A stretch of 64,000 nucleotides of DNA from DATBAX01 sp963723765 (GTDB lineage: Bacteria > Acidobacteriota > Terriglobia > Terriglobales > Acidobacteriaceae). How positions within the stretch are numbered: the stretch's first letter is position 1; each line of letters opens with the position of its first letter. A model generated the notes under the pieces. The model did not search any database. It was not told the origin of the DNA and saw only the letters and a program-made list of their open reading frames with translations. The DNA is taken from assembly GCA_963723765.1 (NCBI GenBank), contig CAVRSD010000010.1, forward strand, positions 62,001 to 126,000, written 5' to 3'. Below, in pieces: positions 1-9,187 of this stretch. Both the position numbers and the translations under genes were made by a program.

Positions 1-2
1 AT

Positions 3-707
3 ATTTACAACTCCCGCACCATCAAGCGGATTACCTACGTCAACCAGCATGTGAATAACGGGGTCACCGTGGTTTCGCACGATACCTTCGTCAATGCTCG
101 GCCCGTAGATAGAAATCTTGCCCGCGTAGACGCGAGGCAAATTGCGGAGGCGCCAGTTGACCGCAATCCACAAATCAAGCCAGTCAAAGAGAGCCTGATG
201 GGAGCGGGTGAGCCGGCCCGAGCCCGACCGCCGGCGGCGATTGTGAATCGACGAGTGATTGCGACCAGAAATCCTACGCCGCCAAAAGCCCCATTCGAGC
301 AGCGGCAGGCTGCGATGAATGTGCGCACGGAAACTCCGAGCACGCCACAACCGGCAGTCCGTACGAGCGCAGCCAGGCCTCCGGCAAACCCACGTTTGGT
401 GGAGCAGGGAACGCCGCAGCGTGCGGAGGAAACCACTCGTCCGGAAGAGGCACGACAGGATGATTCGCGGCCGGCGCCGGTACAACGGAACGTGCCGCGT
501 CCGCCAACGATCACGGAGAACGGTCAAACGCATCCGCTGGTGAGAACGGCTCCGCCGGTCGAAGAGCGGCCAGAACAACAGAAGAGTGAAGAGCAGAAGT
601 TCAATACCTGGCAACGGCAGCGGCCTGCGCCAGCTCCCGCTCCGCGGCAGGCCGAGAGGGCGCCGTCACCCCCTCCGCAGCAGCACGAAGAAAAGTCCCA
701 CAAGTAG
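3..707 (+). CDS. 3' end of a FecR/DUF6600-like secreted protein (5' truncated)
   Basis: The reading frame is already open at the window edge, so the GTG at 51 is not the true start. The first residues (IYNSRTIKRITYVNQHV, then VTVVSHDTFVNARPV) resemble the 'YVN...VTVV...FV.ARPV' stretch I associate with acidobacterial FecR/DUF6600 proteins. The remaining 170 residues are rich in Pro, Arg, Ala, Glu and Gln with no predicted fold, which suggests a disordered periplasmic or surface tail. Stop is TAG at 705. A strong intrinsic terminator follows within 30 bp. The family assignment is tentative because the domain itself lies outside the window. Confidence 0.6.
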   Translation: MYNSRTIKRITYVNQHVNNGVTVVSHDTFVNARPVDRNLARVDARQIAEAPVDRNPQIKPVKESLMGAGEPARARPPAAIVNRRVIATRNPTPPKAPFEQRQAAMNVRTETPSTPQPAVRTSAARPPANPRLVEQGTPQRAEETTRPEEARQDDSRPAPVQRNVPRPPTITENGQTHPLVRTAPPVEERPEQQKSEEQKFNTWQRQRPAPAPAPRQAERAPSPPPQQHEEKSHK

Positions 708-730
708 TATTTGGTTTGGCGTCAGGCAAA

Positions 731-767
731 AGGGCCATCGCTCGAAAGAGTGGTGGCCTTTTTCTTT
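731..767 (+). terminator. Rho-independent terminator
   Basis: An 11-bp stem (733-743 pairing with 748-758, two G-U pairs) closes a GAAA tetraloop and is followed by TTTTTCTTT. It sits 25 bp after the stop of the FecR-like gene and separates it from moaD-moaE. Confidence 0.85.
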
Positions 768-831
768 AAAGAGTATCTCAGGAATTGAAGCTGGATTCCG
801 CTTCCACGATAGACTAGAAGCAGTCAATTCG

Positions 832-1557
832 ATGCAAGTCACAGTTCTATTTTTCGGCATGCTGAAAGACATCATGGGACAGGGAAGTGATTCGTTGAAC
901 CTGCCCGACGATGCGACTCTCGGCGATGTGCTCAGTCACTATGAAGAGGGAATCCCGCGTCTGAAAGAGTTTGGCGCTTCCATGGCGATGTCGGTGAATC
1001 AGGAATATGCCGGCGCCGATGCGAAACTGAAGCCGGGGGACGAGATCGCGCTGTTGCCGCCGGTCAGCGGAGGAACGTCGAATTCAGAGCATTGTGCGCT
1101 TGTCCAGGAACCGATTGATTCAAAAGGTGTGGTCGAAAAGATCAAACATCCTGAGGACGGGGCAATCGTCATATTCGACGGGGTGGTGAGGAACAATACG
1201 CGCGGACGACGCACCCTCTATCTGGAGTATGAAGCTTACGAAGAGATGGCGCTGAAGCAGATGGAAGAACTGGCCGGGCAGGCGTTGAGTCAATTCCAGG
1301 TGCGGGAAGTGGCTGTCATTCACCGGTTGGGAAGACTGGAAATCGGCGAAACCAGCATCATAGTGATAGTAGCGTCAGCCCACCGGACAGCTGCTTTCGA
1401 GGCCTGCCGCTGGCTCATTGATACGCTCAAACGGACAGTTCCCATCTGGAAGAAGGAGCATTTTGAGGATGGGGCGGTGTGGGCCTCTGGCGAACCTTTC
1501 CCAGCCGAGATTCCGCGGGCTGAAGGCACCCATTCAGGAAGGCCTGCATCTAAGTGA
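832..1557 (+). CDS. moaD/moaE: MoaD-MoaE fused molybdopterin synthase
   Basis: Residues 1-82 are a MoaD (ubiquitin-like sulfur carrier) domain beginning MQVTVLFFGMLKD and ending PPVSGG. Residues 90-241 are MoaE, the large subunit, with the active-site segment SAHRTAAFEACRWLID and the conserved lysines in LKRTVPIWKKEHF. Together they would make molybdopterin from cyclic pyranopterin monophosphate. The frame is open upstream to 586, but the extension is low-complexity and crosses the preceding terminator, so I start at ATG 832 where MoaD homology begins. The di-glycine that must be C-terminal in MoaD is internal here, so processing is expected. The stop overlaps the upstream open frame of the next gene. 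Confidence 0.92.
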   Translation: MQVTVLFFGMLKDIMGQGSDSLNLPDDATLGDVLSHYEEGIPRLKEFGASMAMSVNQEYAGADAKLKPGDEIALLPPVSGGTSNSEHCALVQEPIDSKGVVEKIKHPEDGAIVIFDGVVRNNTRGRRTLYLEYEAYEEMALKQMEELAGQALSQFQVREVAVIHRLGRLEIGETSIIVIVASAHRTAAFEACRWLIDTLKRTVPIWKKEHFEDGAVWASGEPFPAEIPRAEGTHSGRPASK

Positions 1558-1619
1558 CAGGATTAGCTCTTTGCGGTCAACAAGCCGCTAAGTCAGCACA
1601 CGCAACCCGTAACCTTCTG

Positions 1620-2615
1620 ATGCGACATCTGATTGCTTTTCTTATGCTGGCTGTCGCCATGGTCCACGCCCAGGTGCCCAGGCCACCCTGGGCTTCGGAC
1701 GGCCCTGGAACTACTAAGAACCCACCTAGCTCCGACACGATCAAGCCCAAAGACAAAGACCCAGACAATACAAATACCACCATTAAAGTAAATGTAAAGC
1801 TGGTCAATGTATTCGTCACGGTGACAGATGAGCACGGTGCCCCAGTCGCCAATCTGCAGAAGGAAAATTTCGCGCTGCTGGAAGACGGAAGAGCGCAGAA
1901 AGTTGCCGTGTTCGATAAGGAATCCGCGTTGCCGCTTTCCATCGTGCTGGATATCGACACCAGCCTGAGTACGCGCAAAGACCTTCCCCTGGAATTGACC
2001 TCGGCGCGCCGTTTTGTGCATGCCATTTTGCGTCCGGTGGATGCGCTGTCTTTGTACGGGTTCAGTGAAATTGTCAGTGAGGTGGTGCCGTTTACTTCCG
2101 ATGCCAAAGTTGTGGACCGGGGAATCGATCGCATGCGCCTGGGATCGGCTACGGCGCTCTATGATGCGCTTTACCTGGGGTCCCATGCGCTCATTCCGCG
2201 CCAGGGAAGAAAAGTGATGGTGGTCATTACCGACGGCGGCGACACCGTCAGCAAGGTCGATTACAAGGAGGCAGTTCGTTCGGCTCAGGAAGCCGAAGCG
2301 ATTGTTTACAGTATTATTGTGGTTCCGATTGAGGCAAGTGCGGGACGGGACACCGGCGGCGAACATGCACTGATCCAGATTTCCGAGGACACCGGCGGCA
2401 AATATTTTTATGCGACATCGTTGTCGGAGTTGGATGATGCGTTTCAAAAAATAAGCGACGAATTGCGAACGCAATATCTACTCGCCTATTACCCGTCGCA
2501 GCGGCTGGCTGATTCGGATTTTCGCCGCATTCAGGTTTCAGTGGATGGCTTGCCGGCTGGTTCGGATTTCAAAGTGCGTCATCGGACCGGCTACTACACT
2601 TCCAAGTCCTACTGA
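1620..2615 (+). CDS. secreted VWFA-domain protein, acidobacterial type
   Basis: A signal peptide (MRHLIAFLMLAVAMVHAQ) precedes a von Willebrand factor A domain. The metal-ion adhesion motif DTSLS lies near residue 113, and VVITDGGDT follows in the middle of the domain. The C-terminal part (ELRTQYLLAYYPS...RTGYYTS) is characteristic of the VWFA-related proteins abundant in Acidobacteriota. A frame-compatible GTG at 1554 would add 22 residues in front of the signal peptide, so ATG 1620 is preferred. Its role is unknown; family members are probably exported binding or scaffold proteins. It lies just upstream of a TonB receptor, but over 300 bp separate them. Confidence 0.85.
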   Translation: MRHLIAFLMLAVAMVHAQVPRPPWASDGPGTTKNPPSSDTIKPKDKDPDNTNTTIKVNVKLVNVFVTVTDEHGAPVANLQKENFALLEDGRAQKVAVFDKESALPLSIVLDIDTSLSTRKDLPLELTSARRFVHAILRPVDALSLYGFSEIVSEVVPFTSDAKVVDRGIDRMRLGSATALYDALYLGSHALIPRQGRKVMVVITDGGDTVSKVDYKEAVRSAQEAEAIVYSIIVVPIEASAGRDTGGEHALIQISEDTGGKYFYATSLSELDDAFQKISDELRTQYLLAYYPSQRLADSDFRRIQVSVDGLPAGSDFKVRHRTGYYTSKSY

Positions 2616-2928
2616 ATTTTCCAGACGAAACATGAGTTAACGCTATGTTGTTGATTGTTAGACGAGTTGTGTAAAGATTTGTGATTCCATTTTCTGCACT
2701 ATGAGCATCCCACATTCGGGAGATTAAAGTGGAGGCGAGCACCCTCGAAGGGGGTGTAAGTAATTGATAAACGTCAGGAGCAACGATTCGATATGGATTG
2801 GACTCTTGATTGCTCCTTCGGGTAGACAAGATATAGAGCGTCCGGGTAGACAAATTGCAATGGAATCGCTCGCTTTCTAGGAGTGGTTCACATAACAGCA
2901 GCAACAATTCAGAAAGGCAGGTTTTACC
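2616..2928 (+). other. upstream region of the TonB receptor gene, no gene seen
   Basis: No convincing coding sequence. The 11-mer CGGGTAGACAA occurs twice, at 2819-2829 and 2843-2853, a 24-bp direct repeat about 85 bp before the receptor start. It could be a paired binding site, but nothing else supports this. Confidence 0.4.
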
Positions 2929-5900
2929 ATGTCGTTGAATGTCCGATTCCCCCGCAGCGGTGCAACGCGATTTGCGTTGACCCTCCTGACAATTGCCGTT
3001 CTGTTTGCATCTTGCATGTCCCTTTATGCCCAGACGACCATTTCTACCGGCAGTATTCAAGGCACAGTGACCGACGCCAGCGGCGCGGTGGTGAGTGGCG
3101 CGCACATCAAGATTTCGAGCAAAGCCACTGCGAACGTGATCACCGTGACCACAACCTCTTCGGGCGCCTACACTTCGGGCGCGCTCACACCGGGTGAATA
3201 CGTGGTGGCAGTGGAAGCGCCGGGTTTCAAGACGACAAATTTGCCGTTGACCGTACAGGTGGGGGTAACGGCAACGGGGAACGTGAAGCTACAGATCGGA
3301 CAGGCCAGCCAAGTCGTCGAAGTGCAAGCTTCCGAATTGCAGGTCAACACAGAACAGGCCATCATCCAGGGCGTGATTGGCGAGGAACAAATTGAAAACC
3401 TGCCGGTCAATGGACGAAATTTTCTAGACCTGGCGCAGCTGGAACCGGGAGTGCAAATTCAGGACGGCGGCAACTTTGATCCCACGAAGAATGGTTTCTC
3501 CTCGATCTCATTTGGCGGCCGCTTCGGCCGCACCGCCCGGGTTGAAGTTGACGGGGTGGACATTAGCGATGAGACCGTGGGAACCGTCACGCAGAATATT
3601 CCCGAGGGCGCGATCCAGGAATTTCAGATCCAGCAGTCCTCGTTGGACCTCTCCACGGAGTTGACTTCATCCGGCTCGGTGAACGTGACCACCAAATCGG
3701 GTACCAACGGCCTGCACGGCCAGGGATTCTACTATTTCCGCGACCAGAGCATGGATGCGAATCTTCCCGGCGCCTCCGATAATTATTTCCAGCGAAATCA
3801 ATTCGGTGCGAGCGTCGGCGGTCCCATCATTAAGGATAAGTTGTTCTTTTTTGTAGACGCGGAACGGACCAAGCAGGACCTGCTGGATCCGGTGATCCTG
3901 CCGGCGCCTTTTACTGGCCTCAACGGTTCGTTCAACTCACCCTTCCGGGAATCGGAAGGCATTGCACGGCTCGATTGGCAGATCAGCAACAACTACAAGA
4001 TGTTCTACCGATTTTCCTTCGATCAAAACACCAGTGTTCTGCCGTACATCCCAAACTCGTTCCAGCCTTTCGCCAATGTGACGCACACTCCTGATCATGT
4101 CGTCGGACTGGACTTCAACACCGGCAGCTACACCCATGCCATTCGTTTTGGCTATACCAAGTTTCGCAACGGGATTACCGACGCGGTGACAGGTTCGAGC
4201 ATATTCAATCCAGGAGGCGCAATCGAACTGGCCATTGGTGCTGATGCGAACTGTCTTACTGCCGGCGCCGACTCATTCTGCTCCGGACCAAATTTCCTGG
4301 CACCGCAAGCCACTTATCAGTCCGACCATCAATTCAAGTATGACGGCAGCAAAGCATACAAGACCCACATTTTCCGCTACGGATTTGGAATCAATCACAT
4401 CATCGGCGGGGGGCTTGCCGAATTCCTGGGCTTGGCTCCAGCGGTGAACGCGGTAAGTCTGGCTGCCGGCACCGACGTTCCCTGTGTAACCGCCGGGAAT
4501 TGCCCATATGCCGGCGGAGACAGCAATCCTCTGAATTATCCAGTGACTAACGTTGTACTTGGGAACGGCCAGGGCTTTTCTTCCGAAAAACCTGGGTTTG
4601 GGCTTCCCGGCGGCGGATTGGGCCCGGATAACCGCTTCTCCTGGTACATCGGTGATTCCTGGAAGGTGAAACCAGCTCTGACGGTCACTTACGGTTTGCG
4701 TTACGTACGCGACACTGGCCGCACCGATAGTGACGTTGCGGCGATCCCGGCTCTGGATGCGTTCGGCGCGGGTTTGGGAAATCGGGTAAACCAGCCGAAT
4801 AAGAACTTTGCTCCGCAACTAGGCGTCGCCTGGGACCCAAACAAGAGTGGGAAAACCGTGTTTCGCGGCGGGATCGGATTGTTCTACGAAAACTCCGTTT
4901 GGAACAACAACCTCTTCGACCGTCCTGCTCGTTTACCTTCGGGACTTTTCCTGGCCCAACAGGCAGCGTGTTCGAACGGTAATGCCCAGAGTGTCAATTT
5001 GCCAGGTCCGAACGGTGGCACCAATGTCACACCAGGTTTTTGCGGCAATAACGAAACCATTGGCCAAGCAGCCTCTTCGATCATTGCGCTCCAACAGCAA
5101 TACCAGGCGGCTACCGTTACAGCGGGCCCAGCATTCAACCCCGTCTATATCGGCAATATTATGGCTGACGGGATTGACGTTACCGGCACCAATCTGTTTG
5201 CCCCAAACTACGTGACACCGCGCTCGGTACAAATGAACTTCGGCATCCAACACGAGATTCGCCGGGGAATGGTACTGACGGCGGACTATCTTCGTAATGT
5301 CTCTACGCACACGCTGCTCACCATCGATACCAACCATGTAGGGGCTGCCCGCTATCTCAATCAGACCAATGCTATAAACGCTATTACTAACACCAACTCG
5401 TCGTTTGGCTGCGGCCCCGGCTCGGCTGGGATTGATTGTGCAATCACTGCAGGGGCGACGATTAGTGACTACGCCACCAACGGTCTGGATTCTGCGAATC
5501 AAGTTTGCGGTGGAATCCCTTGTGCCCTTGATGGAGCACCGGCTGCTGCATTTCCCGGCATCAACCAAGCTCTCGGAACCAACCAGATGCTCTTCCCGAT
5601 TGGGCGTTCGGTGTACAACGGATTGCAGCTTTCTCTCAAGCAAGATTCGAAGAACCCGTTTCGAGGCGTGAAATACTTGAATCTGGAAGTTTCTTATGCA
5701 CTGTCGCGGTACGTATCCACGGCCAGGGACAGTGACTTCATTAACTTCGCTACCGACAACGACAATCCCCTGAAATATGTTGGCCCGAATGGCTTAGATC
5801 GCACCAATCAACTCTCATTCGGAGGCACGGCGGACCTGCCAAAGTCATTCCGCATGAGCCTTATCGGCCATTTTTACAGCGCGCTGCCAGTGAACCTTAC

Positions 5901-6492
5901 TTTGAATCCGACCGGTAATCCTGGCGGAATTTTTGTGACCGACGTGACTGGCGACGGGACCGGCGACGGAACCGGTGCATCCAGCGGCGGAGTCGGAGAC
6001 CTTCTCCCCGGCACCAACGTAGGTTCTTTCGGACGAGGCATCAATGGCAGCAATATCAACAAAACCATTCAAGCCTACAACACCACTTTTGCCGGCCAGC
6101 CGACTCCAGCCGGAGCGGCGCTGATTACCGCTGGCCTGTTTAGCCTGGGCCAGCTGCAGGCTTTGGGCGGAGTGCAACAACCCGTACCGCTGGCTCCGGG
6201 AAACGAAGCCAATATGGGTTGGCTGAAAGACTTCGACATGAGCTTTAGCTGGGTTTACAGAATTCGGGAGCGTTTTGAACTGGAGCCCAAGGTAACGTTC
6301 TTCAACATGTTCAATATGGCGAACTTTAATGGACCGGCCAACCCGCTGAATGGCGTCTTGAATGGTGCGGTGGGCTCGGTTAACGGCACAGCTGGGCAAC
6401 AACCGGACAGCAACCGGCTTGGCCTCGGTTCGGGGGTATTTTCGGTCGGAGCGCCACGTGTGGTGGAATTCGAATTGAAGCTGAACTTCTAG
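2929..6492 (+). CDS. Oar-like TonB-dependent outer-membrane receptor
   Basis: 1187 residues. A signal peptide (cleavage after about SLYAQ) is followed by a carboxypeptidase-regulatory-like domain (about 40-120, starting GSIQGTVTDASGAVVSGAHI). Next come a plug region (VDGVDI, then NVTTKSGTNGLHG) and a long beta-barrel ending in VVEFELKLNF with the C-terminal Phe typical of outer-membrane proteins. Receptors of this layout are heavily expanded in Acidobacteriota and import large substrates, often glycans; the substrate here is unknown. The start at 2929 has an AAAGG ribosome site 8-10 bp upstream. A terminator follows directly. Confidence 0.93.
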   Translation: MSLNVRFPRSGATRFALTLLTIAVLFASCMSLYAQTTISTGSIQGTVTDASGAVVSGAHIKISSKATANVITVTTTSSGAYTSGALTPGEYVVAVEAPGFKTTNLPLTVQVGVTATGNVKLQIGQASQVVEVQASELQVNTEQAIIQGVIGEEQIENLPVNGRNFLDLAQLEPGVQIQDGGNFDPTKNGFSSISFGGRFGRTARVEVDGVDISDETVGTVTQNIPEGAIQEFQIQQSSLDLSTELTSSGSVNVTTKSGTNGLHGQGFYYFRDQSMDANLPGASDNYFQRNQFGASVGGPIIKDKLFFFVDAERTKQDLLDPVILPAPFTGLNGSFNSPFRESEGIARLDWQISNNYKMFYRFSFDQNTSVLPYIPNSFQPFANVTHTPDHVVGLDFNTGSYTHAIRFGYTKFRNGITDAVTGSSIFNPGGAIELAIGADANCLTAGADSFCSGPNFLAPQATYQSDHQFKYDGSKAYKTHIFRYGFGINHIIGGGLAEFLGLAPAVNAVSLAAGTDVPCVTAGNCPYAGGDSNPLNYPVTNVVLGNGQGFSSEKPGFGLPGGGLGPDNRFSWYIGDSWKVKPALTVTYGLRYVRDTGRTDSDVAAIPALDAFGAGLGNRVNQPNKNFAPQLGVAWDPNKSGKTVFRGGIGLFYENSVWNNNLFDRPARLPSGLFLAQQAACSNGNAQSVNLPGPNGGTNVTPGFCGNNETIGQAASSIIALQQQYQAATVTAGPAFNPVYIGNIMADGIDVTGTNLFAPNYVTPRSVQMNFGIQHEIRRGMVLTADYLRNVSTHTLLTIDTNHVGAARYLNQTNAINAITNTNSSFGCGPGSAGIDCAITAGATISDYATNGLDSANQVCGGIPCALDGAPAAAFPGINQALGTNQMLFPIGRSVYNGLQLSLKQDSKNPFRGVKYLNLEVSYALSRYVSTARDSDFINFATDNDNPLKYVGPNGLDRTNQLSFGGTADLPKSFRMSLIGHFYSALPVNLTLNPTGNPGGIFVTDVTGDGTGDGTGASSGGVGDLLPGTNVGSFGRGINGSNINKTIQAYNTTFAGQPTPAGAALITAGLFSLGQLQALGGVQQPVPLAPGNEANMGWLKDFDMSFSWVYRIRERFELEPKVTFFNMFNMANFNGPANPLNGVLNGAVGSVNGTAGQQPDSNRLGLGSGVFSVGAPRVVEFELKLNF

Positions 6493-6521
6493 CGTAGCTG
6501 AAGCGAAATCACGTTACTTTC

Positions 6522-6553
6522 AAGCCACCGGTTTTCGGACTGGTGGCTTTTTT
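6522..6553 (+). terminator. Rho-independent terminator
   Basis: AAGCCACCG (6522-6530) pairs with TGGTGGCTT (6541-6549), followed by a T run. It ends the TonB receptor transcript. The T-rich 3' side also lies just before the stop of the convergent small gene. Confidence 0.88.
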
Positions 6554-6571
6554 ATTCACCCGCCTCGAAAA

Positions 6572-6901
6572 TCACCAGGGCGCCAATTCTCCGCGCAAAT
6601 GCTTGGACAACTTTTCAATTCTTTTCAGTTTGACGAGGATGTCCTTGGGCAGCAGGCCGCGATTGATCTGGTCGATGTCGGCAGGGAGCGACTGGGCCAG
6701 GTCGGACAGTTCTTTGGCATCACGCTGGAGCTGGATTGCGTCGATACGAATTCTTCGGGTGGTGGGCTCGTTGGTCGCGGACGAGGATCGATCGGCTGGT
6801 TCGGGAGGCTTGGGGAACCCACTGCCGGATCGTGTCTGGGCCGCAGCGAGGAGACAGAAGAAAAGCAGCAACAAAAGCCAGGAAACAGAAAGTTTCGCCA
6901 T
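6572..6901 (-). CDS. small secreted hypothetical protein
   Basis: 109 residues beginning MAKLSVSWLLLLLFFCLLAAAQT, a clear signal peptide. The mature part has a Pro/Ser-rich stretch and then a helical segment (QLQRDAKELSDLAQSLPADIDQINRGLLPKDILVKL). ATG 6901 is chosen because an AAGGGGG ribosome site lies just upstream; an in-frame ATG at 6922 would put seven residues before the signal sequence. Convergent with the TonB receptor gene. I do not recognise a family. Confidence 0.7.
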   Translation of the reverse strand: MAKLSVSWLLLLLFFCLLAAAQTRSGSGFPKPPEPADRSSSATNEPTTRRIRIDAIQLQRDAKELSDLAQSLPADIDQINRGLLPKDILVKLKRIEKLSKHLRGELAPW

Positions 6902-7016
6902 ACACGCCCCCTTGCCGGTCAAGCCATGTTGCGGATTTTATCTCGGTTTCGGTAACTGAGGCGAGTTTCTTTGCCCGCGGAAGCTGGCCCCGTTCGTTTC
7001 GCCCAAGTGACCGGTT

Positions 7017-7033
7017 CACGGAGCTTCTCCGTG
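7017..7033 (+). promoter_or_regulatory. hairpin overlapping the ribosome site of the Hfq-like gene
   Basis: CACGGAG (7017-7023) and CTCCGTG (7027-7033) form a perfect 7-bp inverted repeat with a 3-base loop, ending 4 bp before ATG 7038. The only GGAG available as a ribosome site (7020-7023) is inside the stem. This suggests control of translation; it could equally be a DNA operator. Confidence 0.45.
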
Positions 7034-7037
7034 TAAA

Positions 7038-7319
7038 ATGACAGCTATGCCATTTCAAGGCCAGGGATCACCGAATTCCGTGCGTAAAGGGAAGGCGCCG
7101 CCACCGGATGAGACTTCTGAAGAAGCGGCTTATTTGAAATCGTTGGGCGAAAAGCAGAAGGCTGTCAGCATCAAGTTGGCCGATGGAGAAGTGGTGCACG
7201 GCTGGATTGAGTATTACGACCGGAACATGGTCCGCCTGACACGAGAGGCAGGCCCCAATCTTTTCATCTTCAAGCACGAAATCCTGTACATCGCGGAAGA
7301 CGGCGGCACGCGCAAGTGA
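7038..7319 (+). CDS. Hfq/Sm-like RNA-binding protein
   Basis: 93 residues. The core QKAVSIKLADGEVVHGWIEY followed by YDRNMVRLT matches the Sm1 strand pattern of Hfq (G at the turn, D in 'xxDxxxVxL'). LFIFKHEILYIAE occupies the place of the Sm2 'YKHA' motif. The first 35 residues form a charged extension not found in enterobacterial Hfq. Expected role: hexameric RNA chaperone or a divergent relative. A second ATG at 7047 is possible. It is followed 7 bp later by the inositol monophosphatase gene, so the two are probably co-transcribed. Confidence 0.72.
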   Translation: MTAMPFQGQGSPNSVRKGKAPPPDETSEEAAYLKSLGEKQKAVSIKLADGEVVHGWIEYYDRNMVRLTREAGPNLFIFKHEILYIAEDGGTRK

Positions 7320-7326
7320 ACGTCCT

Positions 7327-8166
7327 TTGACTGCGCATCCAGCCCAAAGCGAATTCCTGCCCGCGATGACCGCGATCGCCCGCGAAGCCGGTGCCTTGCT
7401 AATGGACTATTTTCGCAAGCACGTGGCGATCGAGTACAAAGGGGAAGCGGACCTAGTTACGGTGGCCGACCGCAGCTCGGAAAAGTTGATCCGCGAGCGC
7501 ATTCGCAGCCAATTTCCCGGGCATGACGTTCTCGGTGAAGAAGAAGGGCTGGTCGATACCGGCAGCGACTATCGCTGGTATGTTGATCCGCTGGATGGCA
7601 CCACAAATTTTGCCCACGGCTTTCCCGTCTTTTGCGTTTCGCTGGGGCTGGAGCATAAGGGAAAACGCATCGCCGGAGTGGTCTACGATCCTACGCGCGA
7701 CGAAATGTTTTCGGCGGAGCAGGGAAGCGGAGCTTACCTGAACCAGCAGCACATTCATGTTTCCAAAACTGCGAATCTGGCAGAGTGCCTTGTGGCCACG
7801 GGTTTCCCCAGTCACAAACGCCACAAGAATCCCAACATTTTTTTCTATCATCACATTACTTTGCGAACCCACGGCGTGCGCCGGGCGGGATCGGCGGCGC
7901 TGGATTTGTGTTATGTGGCCGCGGGACGACTTGACGGCTTCTGGGAGTTCAATCTGAATTCATGGGACACTGCCGCAGGCGTGCTCATTGTGGAAGAGGC
8001 TGGCGGCAAAGTCACCCGTTTCAACGGCGAACCTTTTGAGATCAATAGCCGCGAGACCCTGGCTTCGAACGGGACCGTGCATGGCGCATTGATGCACGAG
8101 TTTGAACAAGTTTTTGCCGGCATCGGACTCGACCCTCTGCCTGATGTACAGATGTTTCGACGATGA
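7327..8166 (+). CDS. suhB: inositol monophosphatase family protein
   Basis: 279 residues with the family signatures: GEEEG metal ligand segment, WYVDPLDGTTNFAHG (motif A) and NSWDTAAGVLIVEEAGG (motif B). These bind two or three Mg2+ and hydrolyse inositol-1-phosphate or related sugar phosphates; bacterial members (SuhB) also act in rRNA antitermination. The frame begins at TTG 7327; ATG 7366 would shorten the protein by 13 residues but remove part of helix 1. It lies in a probable operon with the Hfq-like gene upstream and the DUF1684 gene 25 bp downstream. Confidence 0.9.
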   Translation: MTAHPAQSEFLPAMTAIAREAGALLMDYFRKHVAIEYKGEADLVTVADRSSEKLIRERIRSQFPGHDVLGEEEGLVDTGSDYRWYVDPLDGTTNFAHGFPVFCVSLGLEHKGKRIAGVVYDPTRDEMFSAEQGSGAYLNQQHIHVSKTANLAECLVATGFPSHKRHKNPNIFFYHHITLRTHGVRRAGSAALDLCYVAAGRLDGFWEFNLNSWDTAAGVLIVEEAGGKVTRFNGEPFEINSRETLASNGTVHGALMHEFEQVFAGIGLDPLPDVQMFRR

Positions 8167-8191
8167 AGAATATGAATCAGGAGTTCTCGGC

Positions 8192-9115
8192 ATGAGTTGG
8201 AAATTCACAGTTGCGCTTACTGCAATTCTGGCCGTTTCTCTCGGGTTGTTTGCCGGCATAGTGTCAGCGGCCGATACATCTCCATCGGCGCCAGATGCTG
8301 CATATCAGAAAGATTACGACAAATGGAAAGCCGAATTAGCCGACGACCTTAAGCAAAACTGGCTGCCGCTGGCGGGCCTGTTTTGGCTCAAGTCGGGAGA
8401 GAACAGCTTTGGTACCGATGAAAATAACGCCATCGTTTTTCCCAAAGGGCCGGCACATGCAGGAGTGTTTGAACTGCAAGGTAAAGACGTCACATTGAAA
8501 CTCACGCCGGACGCCCACGCGATTATCGACGGCAAACCGGCCTCCACCGCGAAGCTGATACCCGACACGGCCGACAAAACCACGCTGGTGGAGTTAGGCA
8601 GTTTGCATTTCCATGTGATTGTGCGCGGAGAGCGCATCGGCATACGAGTGAAGGATGTCGAGAGTTCGGCGGTCGAAAAGTTTCGTGGGCTCACCTTTTA
8701 TCCGCCTGATCTGAATTATCGCGTGACCGCCAAGTGGGAGCCATCCGACGGCAAGAAAACCGTCGATGTTCCCAATGTGCTGGGCGACGTGTCGCCAACC
8801 CCGGTGTCGGGAACAGCAGTGTTCAAGATCAACGGCCAGGAAGTGCGGCTTACGGATATAGGCGAAGATCCGACCAAGGGATTGTTTTTTGTTTTTAATG
8901 ATCTGACCAGCAAGACAGTTACATATCCGGGCGGACGCTTTCTGTACACCGATCCGCCGGCGAATGGGACGGTGGTGTTGGACTTTAACCGCGCCCACAA
9001 TCCGCCGTGCGCCGTTACTGCCTACGCTACCTGTCCGCTCGCGCCCAAGGAAAACCGGTTGCCAATGGCGATTCCAGTGGGAGAGAAATACGATCGGGCC
9101 CATGGCCATCACTAG
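8192..9115 (+). CDS. DUF1684 domain secreted protein
   Basis: 307 residues starting MSWKFTVALTAILAVSLGLF, a signal peptide. The domain begins around QKDYDKWKAELADDLKQNW with WLPLAGLFWLKSGENSFGTD. It ends with the hallmark GGRFLYTDPP...VVLDFNRAHNPPC...YATCPLAPKENRLP. The function of DUF1684 is unknown; it is common in Bacteroidota and Acidobacteriota. ATG 8192 has CAGGAG about 10 bp upstream; the frame extends to 8102 inside suhB but that part lacks a start context. Confidence 0.88.
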   Translation: MSWKFTVALTAILAVSLGLFAGIVSAADTSPSAPDAAYQKDYDKWKAELADDLKQNWLPLAGLFWLKSGENSFGTDENNAIVFPKGPAHAGVFELQGKDVTLKLTPDAHAIIDGKPASTAKLIPDTADKTTLVELGSLHFHVIVRGERIGIRVKDVESSAVEKFRGLTFYPPDLNYRVTAKWEPSDGKKTVDVPNVLGDVSPTPVSGTAVFKINGQEVRLTDIGEDPTKGLFFVFNDLTSKTVTYPGGRFLYTDPPANGTVVLDFNRAHNPPCAVTAYATCPLAPKENRLPMAIPVGEKYDRAHGHH

Positions 9116-9187
9116 ATTAGGATTGAAGACCCTGTTGCAGCGGTACAATAAGGCTTTAGCTGATGCTCGCAATCTCGGGGTTAAGTT

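Noticed and set aside
586..831. N-terminal extension of the moaD-moaE frame
   Set aside because: Low-complexity residues read from the opposite frame of the upstream gene and across a terminator; MoaD homology starts at 832.
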